From the NCBI GenBank assembly GCA_022791735.1, contig JAAVZQ010000061.1, forward strand, positions 1-38,639: 38,639 nucleotides of DNA. Reading direction: 5' to 3'. The notes beneath the pieces are model-generated. The model searched no databases. It was not told the origin of the DNA and was given only the letters and a program-made list of their open reading frames with translations. Made by a program: the position numbers and the translations under genes. Positions 25,877 to 34,861 of the stretch are shown here, in pieces. Source of the stretch: Clostridia bacterium (GTDB lineage: Bacteria > Bacillota > Clostridia > TANB77 > CAG-508). Every line of letters starts with the position of its first letter. The first letter of the stretch is position 1.

Positions 25877-28702
25877 ATGAATGATAAAATAGTTATAAAA
25901 GGAGCAAAAGAACATAACTTAAAAAATATAAATTTGGAAATACCAAGAGATAAATTAGTAGTAATCACAGGACTGTCAGGTTCTGGGAAGTCATCACTTG
26001 CGTTTGACACACTATATGCAGAAGGACAAAGAAGATATGTAGAAAGTTTATCTTCATACGCACGTCAATTTTTAGGCATAATGGAAAAACCAAATGTAGA
26101 ATCAATTGATGGTTTATCACCAGCAATCTCGATAGACCAAAAAACAACCTCAAAAAATCCACGTTCAACAGTAGGAACAGTTACAGAAATATATGATTAT
26201 ATACGTCTTTTGTATGCAAGAATAGGTGTAGCATATTGTCCAAACTGTGGTAAGAAAATAGAGAAACAAACATTAGACCAAATAGTAGATAATATATTAA
26301 CACTAAGTGAAGGAAGTAAGATACAGGTTTTAGCTCCAGTTGTTAGAGGGAGAAAAGGAGAATTTACAAAACAAATAGAAGGTTACCAAAAGCAAGGCTT
26401 TGTTCGTGCAAGAATAGATGGAGAAGTAGTAGAATTTACAGATGACTTAGTAATAGATAGAAAAAAGAAACATAATATAGAACTTGTAGTAGATAGATTA
26501 GTTATAAAAGAAGGAATTAGAAACAGGCTTGCAGAATCAGTAGAAATAGCTTTAAAAAATGCAGAAAATCTTGTTTTGATAGATGTAAATGGAAAAGAAG
26601 ATATCATGTATAGTGCGAACTATGCGTGTCCAGACTGTGGAATTAGTATAGGTGAATTATCACCAAGAATGTTTTCATTTAATAATCCTTTTGGAGCTTG
26701 CCAAACTTGTACAGGAATTGGTTATTTGATGAGAATGGATGAGGAATTGATAATTCCAGATAAAAATAAAACACTATATGACGGAGTAAAAGCCTTTGGC
26801 TCAAGCACAATGAAAAAAGGAGAAACAATGGCAAAAATGTACTTCGAAAGTATAGGTAAACATTATGGAGTAGATATATCAAAACCAATTAAAAAGCTAC
26901 CTAGAGACTTTATAGAAAAGATTTTGTATGGAACAGGTGATGAAAGTATAGATTTTGAATATACTTCATCAATTGGTACAAGAAAATTTACTGCTCCATT
27001 TGAAGGAGTTATTCCTACTTTAGAAAGAAGACATAACGAAACAAAGTCACAAGGTATGCGTGATTTCTATGAAATGTATATGAGCGAAAGCGATTGTCCA
27101 ACATGTAATGGTGCAAGATTAAGAAAAGAAAGCTTAGCTGTAAAAGTTGGAGATAAAAACATAAATGAACTTACAGAAATGCCAATTTGCAATATCAAAG
27201 ACTATTTAAACTCACTAGAACTAACACAAAAAGAGAAAATGATATCAGATCAAATATTGAAAGAATTAAACAAAAGATTACAATTTCTAATAGATGTAGG
27301 ACTTGATTATTTAACATTATCAAGGTCTGCGGGAAGTTTATCAGGAGGAGAAGCACAGAGAATAAGACTTGCAACGCAGATTGGTGGTGGACTTACAGGA
27401 GTATTATATATCCTAGATGAGCCAAGTATCGGGTTGCACCAAAGAGATAATGACAAACTTATTGCTACTTTAAAGAAACTAAGAGATATTGGAAATAGTG
27501 TACTTGTTGTAGAACATGATGAAGACACGATGTATGCAGCAGACCAAATAATAGATATAGGACCACGGACCACGGAGTACATGGCGGTAAAGTTATAGCA
27601 CAGGGAACGGCAGAAGAAGTTAAACTTGTAGAAGGTTCAGCAACAGGAGATTACCTAAGCGGTAGAAAGAGGATAGCAGTTCCAAAAAAGAGAAGAAAAT
27701 CAAACCGGAAAATCGATTGAAATACTTGGTGCAACACAAAATAACTTAAAAAATATAAATGTAAAAATACCACTTGGTGTATTTACTTGTATAACTGGGG
27801 TTTCAGGTTCTGGAAAATCAACTCTAATAAACGAAGTGCTATATAAAAGTGTAGCAAAAGAGATAAATGGTTCAAATGAGAAACCGGGTAAATGCAAAGG
27901 AATAAAAGGGATAGAAAATATAGATAAAATAATAAATATAGATCAATCTCCAATAGGAAGAACACCACGTTCAAACCCAGCAACATATACTGGCGTATTT
28001 GATGCGATTCGTGATTTATTTGCAACTACAAATGAAGCCAAAATGAGAGGTTATCAAAAAGGTAGATTTAGTTTTAATGTACCAGGTGGAAGGTGTGAAG
28101 CATGCCAAGGAGATGGTGTCTTAAAAATTGAAATGCACTTTTTACCAGATATATATGTGCCATGTGAAGTATGTAAAGGACAAAGATATAACAGAGAGAC
28201 ACTAGAAGTAAAGTATAAAGGAAAGACAATAGCAGATGTATTAGATATGACAGTAGAAGAAGGATTAGAATTTTTTGCAAAAGTACCAAAGATAAAGCAA
28301 AAATTGCAAACACTTTATGATGTAGGATTGGGATATATAAAGCTTGGACAACCTTCAACGACTTTATCAGGAGGAGAAGCGCAAAGGGTAAAACTTGCAA
28401 CTGAATTATCAAAAAAGGCAACAGGAAAGACTTTATATATATTAGACGAACCTACAACAGGGCTTCATATAGCAGATGTTCACAAATTAGTAGATATATT
28501 ACAAAAATTAGTTGATACAGGAAATAGTATAGTTGTTATAGAGCATAATTTGGACTTAATTAAAACAGCAGATTATATAATAGACTTAGGACCAGAAGGT
28601 GGAGAAAAGGGAGGAACAATAGTACAAGTTGGAACTCCAGAACAAATAGTAAAAAATGAAAAGAGTCATACAGGGGAATTCTTAAAGAAATATTTGGAAT
28701 AA
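25877..28702 (+). CDS. uvrA: excinuclease ABC subunit A, read through three +1 shifts
   Basis: UvrA is the damage-recognition ATPase of nucleotide excision repair. Frame 1 holds the first P-loop GLSGSGKSSLAFDT, zinc-finger CPNCGKK and CPDCG motifs, signature LSGGEAQRIRLATQIGG and Walker B ILDEPS. Two CGG sites only 7 bases apart (27566-27568, 27573-27575) give DIGPGPGVHGGKVIAQG when both Cs are skipped; skipping one gives a stop a few codons on. A third, 27706-27708, gives KSNGKSIEILGATQNNLKNI. The second ABC half follows: GVSGSGKSTL, RCEACQGDG, LSGGEAQRVKLATEL, LDEPTTGL. The composite is 940 residues, exactly UvrA-sized. ATG 25877 lies behind GGGGGCAAAG. It ends in a bidirectional terminator. 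Confidence 0.95.
27566..27568 (+). other. CGG +1 shift site 1 in uvrA
   Basis: CCA-CGG-A, first of a tandem pair. Confidence 0.88.
27573..27575 (+). other. CGG +1 shift site 2 in uvrA
   Basis: CCA-CGG-A in the already shifted frame; one codon (CCA) separates it from site 1's glycine. Confidence 0.88.
27706..27708 (+). other. CGG +1 shift site 3 in uvrA
   Basis: AAC-CGG-A, in the linker before the second ATPase half. Confidence 0.87.
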
Positions 28703-28727
28703 AAAAAGCGCCGAGGCGCTTTTTTTT
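28701..28727. terminator. bidirectional terminator between uvrA and the Asn-rich ORF
   Basis: Seven A, GCGCC/GGCGC stem with GA between the arms, eight T. Confidence 0.85.
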
Positions 28728-28821
28728 AATGATTGTTTTGGTTGTTATTGTTGTTGTTATTTTTGTTTTGATTGTTGTCATTGTTTTGGTTATTATTGTT
28801 ATTTTTCTTATCCTTTGACAT
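28726..28821 (-). CDS. 31-residue Asn/Gln-rich microprotein
   Basis: The minus-strand frame starts MSKDKK and continues with runs of Asn broken by Gln, Asp and Lys, ending NNH; 19 of 31 residues are Asn and 3 are Gln. ATG 28821 has a strong GGAGG eight bases upstream, and the stop overlaps the bidirectional terminator by a couple of bases. The codons alternate AAC and AAT, so this is more than a simple-sequence repeat, and the ribosome site plus ATG argue for translation. The function is unknown; such a chain would be disordered and could be prone to self-association. It is convergent with uvrA. Confidence 0.6.
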   Translation of the reverse strand: MSKDKKNNNNNQNNDNNQNKNNNNNNNQNNH

Positions 28822-28908
28822 AGATATGCACCTCCATGAATTAAATCTATTTATATTATTAACAAAAAAATGCAAAATATACAATGTAAATAAAATTTAT
28901 TAAAAGAG

Positions 28909-28968
28909 ACAATTCATAGCTTTGAATACCAGCTGTACAGACTTAGAGTATTGTTTGCTATGAATTGT
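28909..28968. repeat. hairpin element
   Basis: ACAATTCATAGC (28909-28920) pairs with GCTATGAATTGT (28957-28968). The same left arm recurs at 29908-29920 after the next gene, so the arm motif brackets the cassette. Confidence 0.6.
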
Positions 28969-28981
28969 AATTTTACATAAT

Positions 28982-29010
28982 TTGATTAATTTAATGAAAT
29001 ATGTTATAAT
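28982..29010 (+). promoter_or_regulatory. promoter of the 29085 cassette gene
   Basis: TTGATT (28982-28987), 17-base spacer, TATAAT (29005-29010). Confidence 0.7.
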
Positions 29011-29084
29011 ATAAGAGTAAGAAAGGCTTAAATAGTCTTTGCAAACAAAATCCTGCAAAATTTTATTATGAAAGGATGTTAGTC

Positions 29085-29825
29085 ATGCAAGAATGGAACA
29101 ACAATCTGGAGGCCAAAGCTGGAGGAAAAAAATTGTGGAGATGGCTTATCTTGTTGGCAATTATAGTCGCTGCAATAATCTCTGCGAGTATTACAGGAAT
29201 GCGGGACCAACTTGTAGAGTTAAGGACTGAGTTCGACGCCTACAAGGTGGAAACCGACGACTATGTTTCCCAGCTTAGCAAGCAACTTCAAGCCAGCAAA
29301 GAGGCACAAGATTCCAACTCAGTTCCCGAAACAGTTGAAACTTACACTATCGAAGAACTGATGAACCTGTGCGAAAGTGGCGACTACGACAGCATGATGA
29401 AGGTAGTTTCTTACCAAGACACTCCGGCGGATGTGTTATCCCTTGCAACAAGAAGCATCGATTCTAATAGGTATACAGAAAGCTATGGCAAGATGGGTAC
29501 TGTTGAAAGAAAAAATAAGCTGAATAAGCTTGAGGTTCTGATACTTAACCACCCCAATTGCACAAAGGCGGTTTTTATGCACCTGATAGCATTGGACAAT
29601 CCCGATTTCATGTCGATACTGTCAACATCGACTTGGAATGATGCAAACACCTTGATGCTTCTCGGAGAGAAATGTGTAGGAAGTGACAGAGATCATTATA
29701 TTATTGCACTTGCAAGCAATGAAGCGGCAACAGAAGGTGTGCTTCAGTATTTGATGACCTTAACAGACATCGATGAAATCAATAATATCCTGAAGGCACA
29801 GTTAAATGAAATGCAGGTAAAGTAA
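29085..29825 (+). CDS. membrane-anchored coiled-coil protein of unknown function, GC-rich cassette gene
   Basis: A 246-residue protein, family not recognised. Residues about 18-37 (WRWLILLAIIVAAIISASI) are a membrane anchor and residues about 40-70 a coiled coil (QLVELRTEFDAYKVETDDYV). The C-terminal 140 residues are alpha-helical and repeat-like (for example DTPADVLSLATRS, NPDFMSILSTSTWNDANTLM), suggesting short helical repeats exposed on one side of the membrane. The 5' part is GC-richer than its surroundings. CGG 29202-29204 is in frame and must be Arg (GMRDQ); a +1 shift there meets TAG four codons later. ATG 29085 is preferred (AAAGG at spacing 9) over ATG 29076. One-gene unit with its own promoter and terminator. 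Confidence 0.65.
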   Translation: MQEWNNNLEAKAGGKKLWRWLILLAIIVAAIISASITGMRDQLVELRTEFDAYKVETDDYVSQLSKQLQASKEAQDSNSVPETVETYTIEELMNLCESGDYDSMMKVVSYQDTPADVLSLATRSIDSNRYTESYGKMGTVERKNKLNKLEVLILNHPNCTKAVFMHLIALDNPDFMSILSTSTWNDANTLMLLGEKCVGSDRDHYIIALASNEAATEGVLQYLMTLTDIDEINNILKAQLNEMQVK

Positions 29826-29854
29826 TACATGCCTGTTTGGTATGTAGAACACGA

Positions 29855-29900
29855 AAATGTAGTAGAGGTGAGTTTAAAACTCACCTCTACTACATTTTTT
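29855..29900 (+). terminator. strong intrinsic terminator
   Basis: About 20-bp perfect stem (AATGTAGTAGAGGTGAGTT and complement) followed by six T. Confidence 0.9.
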
Positions 29901-30002
29901 GATTATTACAATTCATAGCTATAAAATTTAGTACAAACACCTTGATTTTTTTGACAGAAAATGATAATATAATTACATTATAATAAAGGATGTAGAGTAA
30001 AT

Positions 30003-30194
30003 ATGAAAGAAACAATATTTTTTAGCCTAGGTCTTATATTATCATTAATAGGCGTGATATTAGTATATGATGCAAGAGATATATCAAAAAAAGTATTCGG
30101 ATTTGGAGACCAAAATGAAGCAACAGCAGGTTTAAAGATACTTGGCTTCATTATGGCAATGATAGGAGTTTTAATCATATATTTTAATATATAA
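30003..30194 (+). CDS. small two-helix membrane protein, unknown function
   Basis: 63 residues with two hydrophobic helices (about 4-22 and 43-61) joined by a short charged loop (DARDISKKVFGFGDQNE). No family recognised. ATG 30003 is preceded by AAAGGATGTAGAG. It lies 11 bases upstream of the L,D-transpeptidase gene on the same strand, so it is probably co-transcribed with it and may act at the envelope. No in-frame CGG (TTC GGA is out of frame). Confidence 0.65.
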   Translation: MKETIFFSLGLILSLIGVILVYDARDISKKVFGFGDQNEATAGLKILGFIMAMIGVLIIYFNI

Positions 30195-30204
30195 GGAAAA
30201 AATT

Positions 30205-31468
30205 ATGGAAGAAAGAAAAGAAGAAAAAAACGTAGAGAATAAAGCTGGTGAAGAAGCAGAAAAAAGGGCGAAAGCAAGAAAAACAGAAAAAAATGAGCAA
30301 CCAAAAAAGACAGAAAATAAATCGTCAAGACTAATAGAAATTGACAGTGCAGAACTAGAGCGATTAAATAGGAAAATTGCCCAAAACAGAATGCAAGATA
30401 GTAGACAAGAAAATGGGAAGGAAAATATCAAAAAAGAAAAAAGGATAGATAACAAAGCAGAAAGCGATAGACAGAGAAATGGAGTAGAAAGTAATCAATC
30501 AGAGAAAAGAATAGATAACATTATGGTTCAAAAGGCAGACAGTAGTAAAACAGAGAAAATGCAAAAAAAGAAAAGAAAATTAACAGCACTATTTATTATA
30601 CTTGGAATACTACTTATGCTAGTAGCTGGGTTCTTTTTAGGAAAGGTGCTATATAAATATATAAAGGTGGACAATTCACAAGTAAATGAATTTATGAATA
30701 CTCTTAATGGAGGAAATCACAATGAGGAGGAAAACATTTTGAATGTTATTATCGATGAACCAAGTCCATCACCTACTGAAGAGCCAACACCTACACCTAC
30801 TGATAAAGCTAAAGACATACCATATTACATAAAAGTAAACTATGGTGCAAATACTGTTACAGTATATAAAAAGGATAAGAATGGAGAATACAAGACGCCA
30901 TATAAAGCTTTCATTTGTTCAACAGGAACTGCAACACCTACATCAGGAGTATATCCTATTACAGACCAATATACATGGAGACTGCTAGAGCGGAAATGTC
31001 TATGGTCAATATGCTTGTAGAATTACAGGTTCAATATTATTCCATTCAGTACCATATGAGAAAAAAGATAAATCAACCTTAGAATGGTGGGAGTATGATA
31101 AGTTAGGAACTAAAGCATCACTTGGATGTATAAGGCTAAAAGTGGAAGACGCAAAATGGATATATGATAACTGTGTGCCAGGGACTAAAGTAGAATTCTA
31201 TACATCGAGTAATCCAGGACCACTTGGAAAACCTACTGCACAAAAAATAACAGAAGATGAGGAAGTAAGAAACTGGGATCCAACAGATCCAGATCCAAAC
31301 AATCCTTGGAAAAAATATGTAAAAAAAGATAAACCAACACCAACACCAGAACAAACAAAAACACCAACTCCAAGTTCTACACCAACACCAACTTCAAGTC
31401 TAAATGCAAATACTAATATAAGTACAGATGAGGAAGAAGGATATATTGGAGGATTAGGAGACATATAG
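30205..31468 (+). CDS. membrane-anchored L,D-transpeptidase (YkuD), read through a +1 shift
   Basis: A 420-residue envelope enzyme that would form 3-3 peptidoglycan cross-links or anchor proteins. Residues 1-125 are a very charged, Lys/Glu-rich cytoplasmic region. A membrane segment follows (LTALFIILGILLMLVAGFFL), then a Pro-Thr linker and the YkuD domain from about residue 210 (YIKVNYGANTVTVYKKD). Skipping C30991 in CGG 30991-30993 gives WRLLEGNVYGQYACRITGSI and leads to HSVPY and the catalytic motif TKASLGCIRL. A Pro/Thr-rich tail ends the protein. In frame zero translation stops nine codons after the site, before the catalytic Cys. ATG 30205 follows ATAAGGAAAA. Confidence 0.9.
30991..30993 (+). 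other. CGG +1 shift site in the YkuD gene
   Basis: GAG-CGG-A. The catalytic SLGCIR motif is downstream in the shifted frame. Confidence 0.88.
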
Positions 31469-31485
31469 AAAAAATTTTAAATATA

Positions 31486-31508
31486 GGGGCGAGTTAGATA
31501 CTCGTCCC
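31486..31508 (+). other. short hairpin before valS
   Basis: GGGGCGAGT / ACTCGTCCC stem without a T run. It may be a weak terminator or a leader structure; no T-box motif is visible before valS. Confidence 0.35.
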
Positions 31509-31566
31509 ATGAAAACAAATAGAATTAATTTTGTTTGCCATAAATTATTAATCAGGGGGAATGAGA

Positions 31567-34188
31567 ATGCTTAATAAATACGAACCAAGTGAATTTGAAG
31601 AAAAAATCTATAAAGATTGGAATGAGAAGGGATATTTTACTACAAAAGTAGACAAGACAAGAACACCTTATACAATAGTAATTCCACCACCAAATGTAAC
31701 AGGAAAATTACATATGGGACATGCATTAGTTATGACACTTCAAGACATATTAATGAGATACAAAAAACTAAGAGGATTTAATACTTTGTGGGTACCAGGT
31801 ACAGACCATGCTGCTATTGCAACAGAAGTAAAAGTAGTTGAAAAGATAAAAAAAGAAGGAAAGACAAAGGAAAGCCTTGGAAGAGAGGCTTTCTTAGAGG
31901 AAGCTTGGGCATGGACACGTGAATATGGAGGAACAATAGAAAATCAATTAAAAACCTTAGGATGTAGCTGCGATTGGACAAGAGAAAGATTTACAATGGA
32001 TGAAGGGCTATCTAAAGCAGTGGAGCACGTATTTATAAAGATGTATGAAAAAGGTGCAATTTATAGGGGAAATAGAATGATAAATTGGTGCCCTGTTTGT
32101 AAAAGCTCTTTATCAGATATAGAAGTTGAGCCAGAAGAAGAAGCTTCACATTTATGGCATATTAGATATTATACAAAAGATAAAAAAGAGTATGTTACAG
32201 TTGCAACAACAAGACCAGAAACAATGCTTGGAGATACTGCTGTTGCAGTACATCCAGAAGATAAAAGATATAAAGATATGATTGGTAAAACTGTTGTAGT
32301 TCCACTTGTAAATAGGGAAATACCAATTGTTGCAGATGAATTTGTAGAAAAAGAATTTGGAACAGGTTCAGTAAAATTAACACCTGCACATGACTTTAAT
32401 GACTATGAGGCAGGTATAAGACATAATTTAGAAATGATAGAAGTATTTGATGAAAAAGGGATAATGCTAAACTTAGTGCCAAAATATCAAGGCATGGACT
32501 TAATGACAGCTAGAAAAGAGATTGTAAAAGATTTAGAAGAATTAGGGGCACTTGAGAAGATAGAAGACTATACACATAATGTAGGAAAATGTTATAGATG
32601 TCATAACACAGTAGAACCAAGAATATCTATGCAATGGTTTATGAAGATGGAGGAACTTGCGAAACCTGCAATAGAAGCGGTTAAGTCAGGGGAGATAAGA
32701 TTTGTACCAGATAGATTTGATAAAACATATTACCATTGGATGGAAAATATAAAAGATTGGTGTATATCAAGACAGATTTGGTGGGGACACAGAATTCCAG
32801 CATACTATTGTAAAGACTGCGGCGAGATTATGGTTAGTGGCAATGTACCAGATAAATGTACAAAATGTGGAAGCACAAAAATAGAGCAAGATCCAGATAC
32901 GCTTGATACATGGTTTAGTTCTGCATTATGGCCATTTTCAGTAATGGGCTGGCCAGAGGAAACAGAAGACTTTAAGTATTTTTATCCTACAAATACATTA
33001 GTTACAGCCTATGACATAATCTTTTTCTGGGTTGCTAGAATGATATTTTCAGGACTTGAGCATACAGGAAAAGTACCATTTGATACAGTATTCATGCATG
33101 GATTAGTTAGAGATGCACAAGGTAGAAAAATGTCAAAAAGTCTTGGCAATGGAATTGATCCAATAGATATTATAAAAGATTACGGAGCAGACTCACTAAG
33201 ATTTTCATTGGTGCAAAACATGACACTTGGAAATGATGTAAAGTATTCAGCAGAAAAAGCAGGTTCTGCTAAAAACTTTGCAAACAAAATATGGAATGCT
33301 GCCAAATTTGTAATAGCAAATACAGATAAAGAGGAGGTAGCTAATTTCAAAAAAGAGGATTTAAGTATAGAAGATAAGTGGTTACTAAATAAATTAGATA
33401 AATTAGTCCTAGATGTTACAAACCACATTGAAAAATACGAAGTTGGAATTGCAGCTACAAAGATATATGATTTTATATGGAGCGAATATTGTGATTGGTA
33501 TATAGAAATGAGCAAACCTAGACTATACAATGAGGGAAGCACTACAAAGAATGCATGTGTATATGTATTAAATTATGCACTTGTTACTTTCTTAAAGTTA
33601 TTACACCCATTTATGCCATTTATAACAGAAAAGATATACCAAGAACTAGATAATGAAAAGATAAGTATAATGCTAGAGAGTTGGCCAGAAGTAAAGGCTA
33701 AGTTTGAATATGAAGAAGAAGAGAAAAATATAGAGATTATAAAAAATATTATTGTAAATATAAGAAATATTAGAGCAAATATGAATGTTGTACCAAGCAA
33801 AAAAACAAATCTTATATTTGTTACAACAAAATATAAATCTCTTATAGAACAAGCTGAAAGCTTTTTAAAAAAGTTAGGTTTTGCAGAAAATATACAAGTA
33901 CAAGAAGATAAAGAAGGCATTCCAGAAAATAGTGTATCAATTGTAAGCGATGGCATAGAATTATTTATTCCTTTTGAAGAGTTAGTTGATGTAGCAAAAG
34001 AATTAGAAAGATTAGAAGGGGAAAAGGAGAAGCTAGAAAAAGAGGTAGAACGCTGTGCTAAAATGCTAAGTAATAAAGGCTTTGTAGAAAAAGCGCCAAA
34101 AGCAAAAATAGAAGAAGAAGAAGAAAAACTTGCAAAATACAGAGAAATGCTAGAAACAGTAGAAAAGAGAATAAAGGAAATGAAATAA
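31567..34188 (+). CDS. valS: valyl-tRNA synthetase
   Basis: A full-length 873-residue class I ValRS. The HIGH motif is HMGHAL in PPNVTGKLHMGHALVM. The editing domain carries TTRPETMLGDTAVAV, and the KMSKS loop is GRKMSKSLGNGIDP. The anticodon-binding domain and a C-terminal coiled coil (LERLEGEKEKLEKEVE) complete it. ATG 31567 is preferred because the GGGGGA ribosome site ends only at 31560; ATG 31561 would have no spacing. CGG appears only out of frame (GCG GTT, TGC GGC, TAC GGA). At nearly 900 codons without any in-frame CGG it is a useful control for the recoding pattern. The GIY-YIG gene follows after 3 bases. Confidence 0.95.
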   Translation: MLNKYEPSEFEEKIYKDWNEKGYFTTKVDKTRTPYTIVIPPPNVTGKLHMGHALVMTLQDILMRYKKLRGFNTLWVPGTDHAAIATEVKVVEKIKKEGKTKESLGREAFLEEAWAWTREYGGTIENQLKTLGCSCDWTRERFTMDEGLSKAVEHVFIKMYEKGAIYRGNRMINWCPVCKSSLSDIEVEPEEEASHLWHIRYYTKDKKEYVTVATTRPETMLGDTAVAVHPEDKRYKDMIGKTVVVPLVNREIPIVADEFVEKEFGTGSVKLTPAHDFNDYEAGIRHNLEMIEVFDEKGIMLNLVPKYQGMDLMTARKEIVKDLEELGALEKIEDYTHNVGKCYRCHNTVEPRISMQWFMKMEELAKPAIEAVKSGEIRFVPDRFDKTYYHWMENIKDWCISRQIWWGHRIPAYYCKDCGEIMVSGNVPDKCTKCGSTKIEQDPDTLDTWFSSALWPFSVMGWPEETEDFKYFYPTNTLVTAYDIIFFWVARMIFSGLEHTGKVPFDTVFMHGLVRDAQGRKMSKSLGNGIDPIDIIKDYGADSLRFSLVQNMTLGNDVKYSAEKAGSAKNFANKIWNAAKFVIANTDKEEVANFKKEDLSIEDKWLLNKLDKLVLDVTNHIEKYEVGIAATKIYDFIWSEYCDWYIEMSKPRLYNEGSTTKNACVYVLNYALVTFLKLLHPFMPFITEKIYQELDNEKISIMLESWPEVKAKFEYEEEEKNIEIIKNIIVNIRNIRANMNVVPSKKTNLIFVTTKYKSLIEQAESFLKKLGFAENIQVQEDKEGIPENSVSIVSDGIELFIPFEELVDVAKELERLEGEKEKLEKEVERCAKMLSNKGFVEKAPKAKIEEEEEKLAKYREMLETVEKRIKEMK

Positions 34189-34191
34189 TAG

Positions 34192-34494
34192 ATGTACTAT
34201 ACATATATGATAAGATGTGAAGATAATTCTTTATATACAGGTATGACTAGCGACTTAGAAAAAAGAATAAATGAGCATATATCAAAAGGCAAAAATGGAG
34301 CTAAGTATACAAAATCCCATAATGCTGTTAAATTAGAAATAGCATGGAAAAGTAAAGAAAAATCACTAGCATGTAAATTGGAGTATCAAATAAAAACTCT
34401 AAATAAAAAGCAAAAAGAAAGTTTAATAAAGGGCGAAAAGTTATCTACATATCTAAAAGGAAAAGTAGATTGTAGGAGATATAGGAAAGTATAA
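34192..34494 (+). CDS. GIY-YIG nuclease-superfamily protein (UPF0213/YhbQ)
   Basis: A 100-residue stand-alone GIY-YIG domain: YTYMIRCEDNSLYTGMTSDL holds the YxYxxxC...LYxGxTxDL signature, and AKYTKSHNAVKLE and LEYQIKTLNKKQKE complete the family. The role is not firmly established; DNA-repair-related nuclease activity has been proposed for relatives. It starts 3 bases after valS and is probably translationally coupled. Intact, with no CGG. Confidence 0.88.
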   Translation: MYYTYMIRCEDNSLYTGMTSDLEKRINEHISKGKNGAKYTKSHNAVKLEIAWKSKEKSLACKLEYQIKTLNKKQKESLIKGEKLSTYLKGKVDCRRYRKV

Positions 34495-34496
34495 AT

Positions 34497-34801
34497 AACT
34501 ATATAAATTAAATATTTCGTAAATCGCTCGGGGCGGGCTAATCATCGCAAAAATTCTAGGTATATTTTATGGCACCCTTCCACAGGTATGTGAACTCTTG
34601 CCATAAAATATACTTAGAATTTTTATTTACTAGGAAAGTTAATTCTTTCCTAGTAAATAAAAATTGCTGAACGCTAGGGCCTTTGAGCTTTCTCGCCTTT
34701 AGGCTCGAAACTCAAATTGGCAAGAACAAAGAGCGCCGAGGCGCTTTGTTCTGCTTGATTACCTTACATTCGCTCTTTTCTCAAATTTAATTTATATAGT
34801 T
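34497..34801. repeat. 305-bp element with 17-bp perfect terminal inverted repeats and nested hairpins
   Basis: Termini AACTATATAAATTAAAT and ATTTAATTTATATAGTT are exact complements. Inside are three hairpins: AAAATTCTAGGTATATTTTA with its complement (34548-34625), ATTTACTAGGAAAG / CTTTCCTAGTAAAT (34625-34657) and GAACAAAGAGCGCC / GGCGCTTTGTTC (34724-34751). It holds no ORF and explains nearly all of the gap between the GIY-YIG gene and the exchanger gene. Confidence 0.8.
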
Positions 34802-34861
34802 ATTAGGTAATGTTTATATAAATTATTTGTTTTAAATAGGTAAAAAATGGAAAGAATATAA

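Noticed and set aside
31469..31566. T-box riboswitch before valS (or alaS)
   Set aside because: The leaders are too short and lack the T-box sequence AGGGTGGNACCGCG; only a small hairpin precedes valS and a repeat precedes alaS.
34501..34800. Protein-coding gene in the 305-bp element
   Set aside because: No frame has a start with a ribosome site; the sequence is dominated by inverted repeats.
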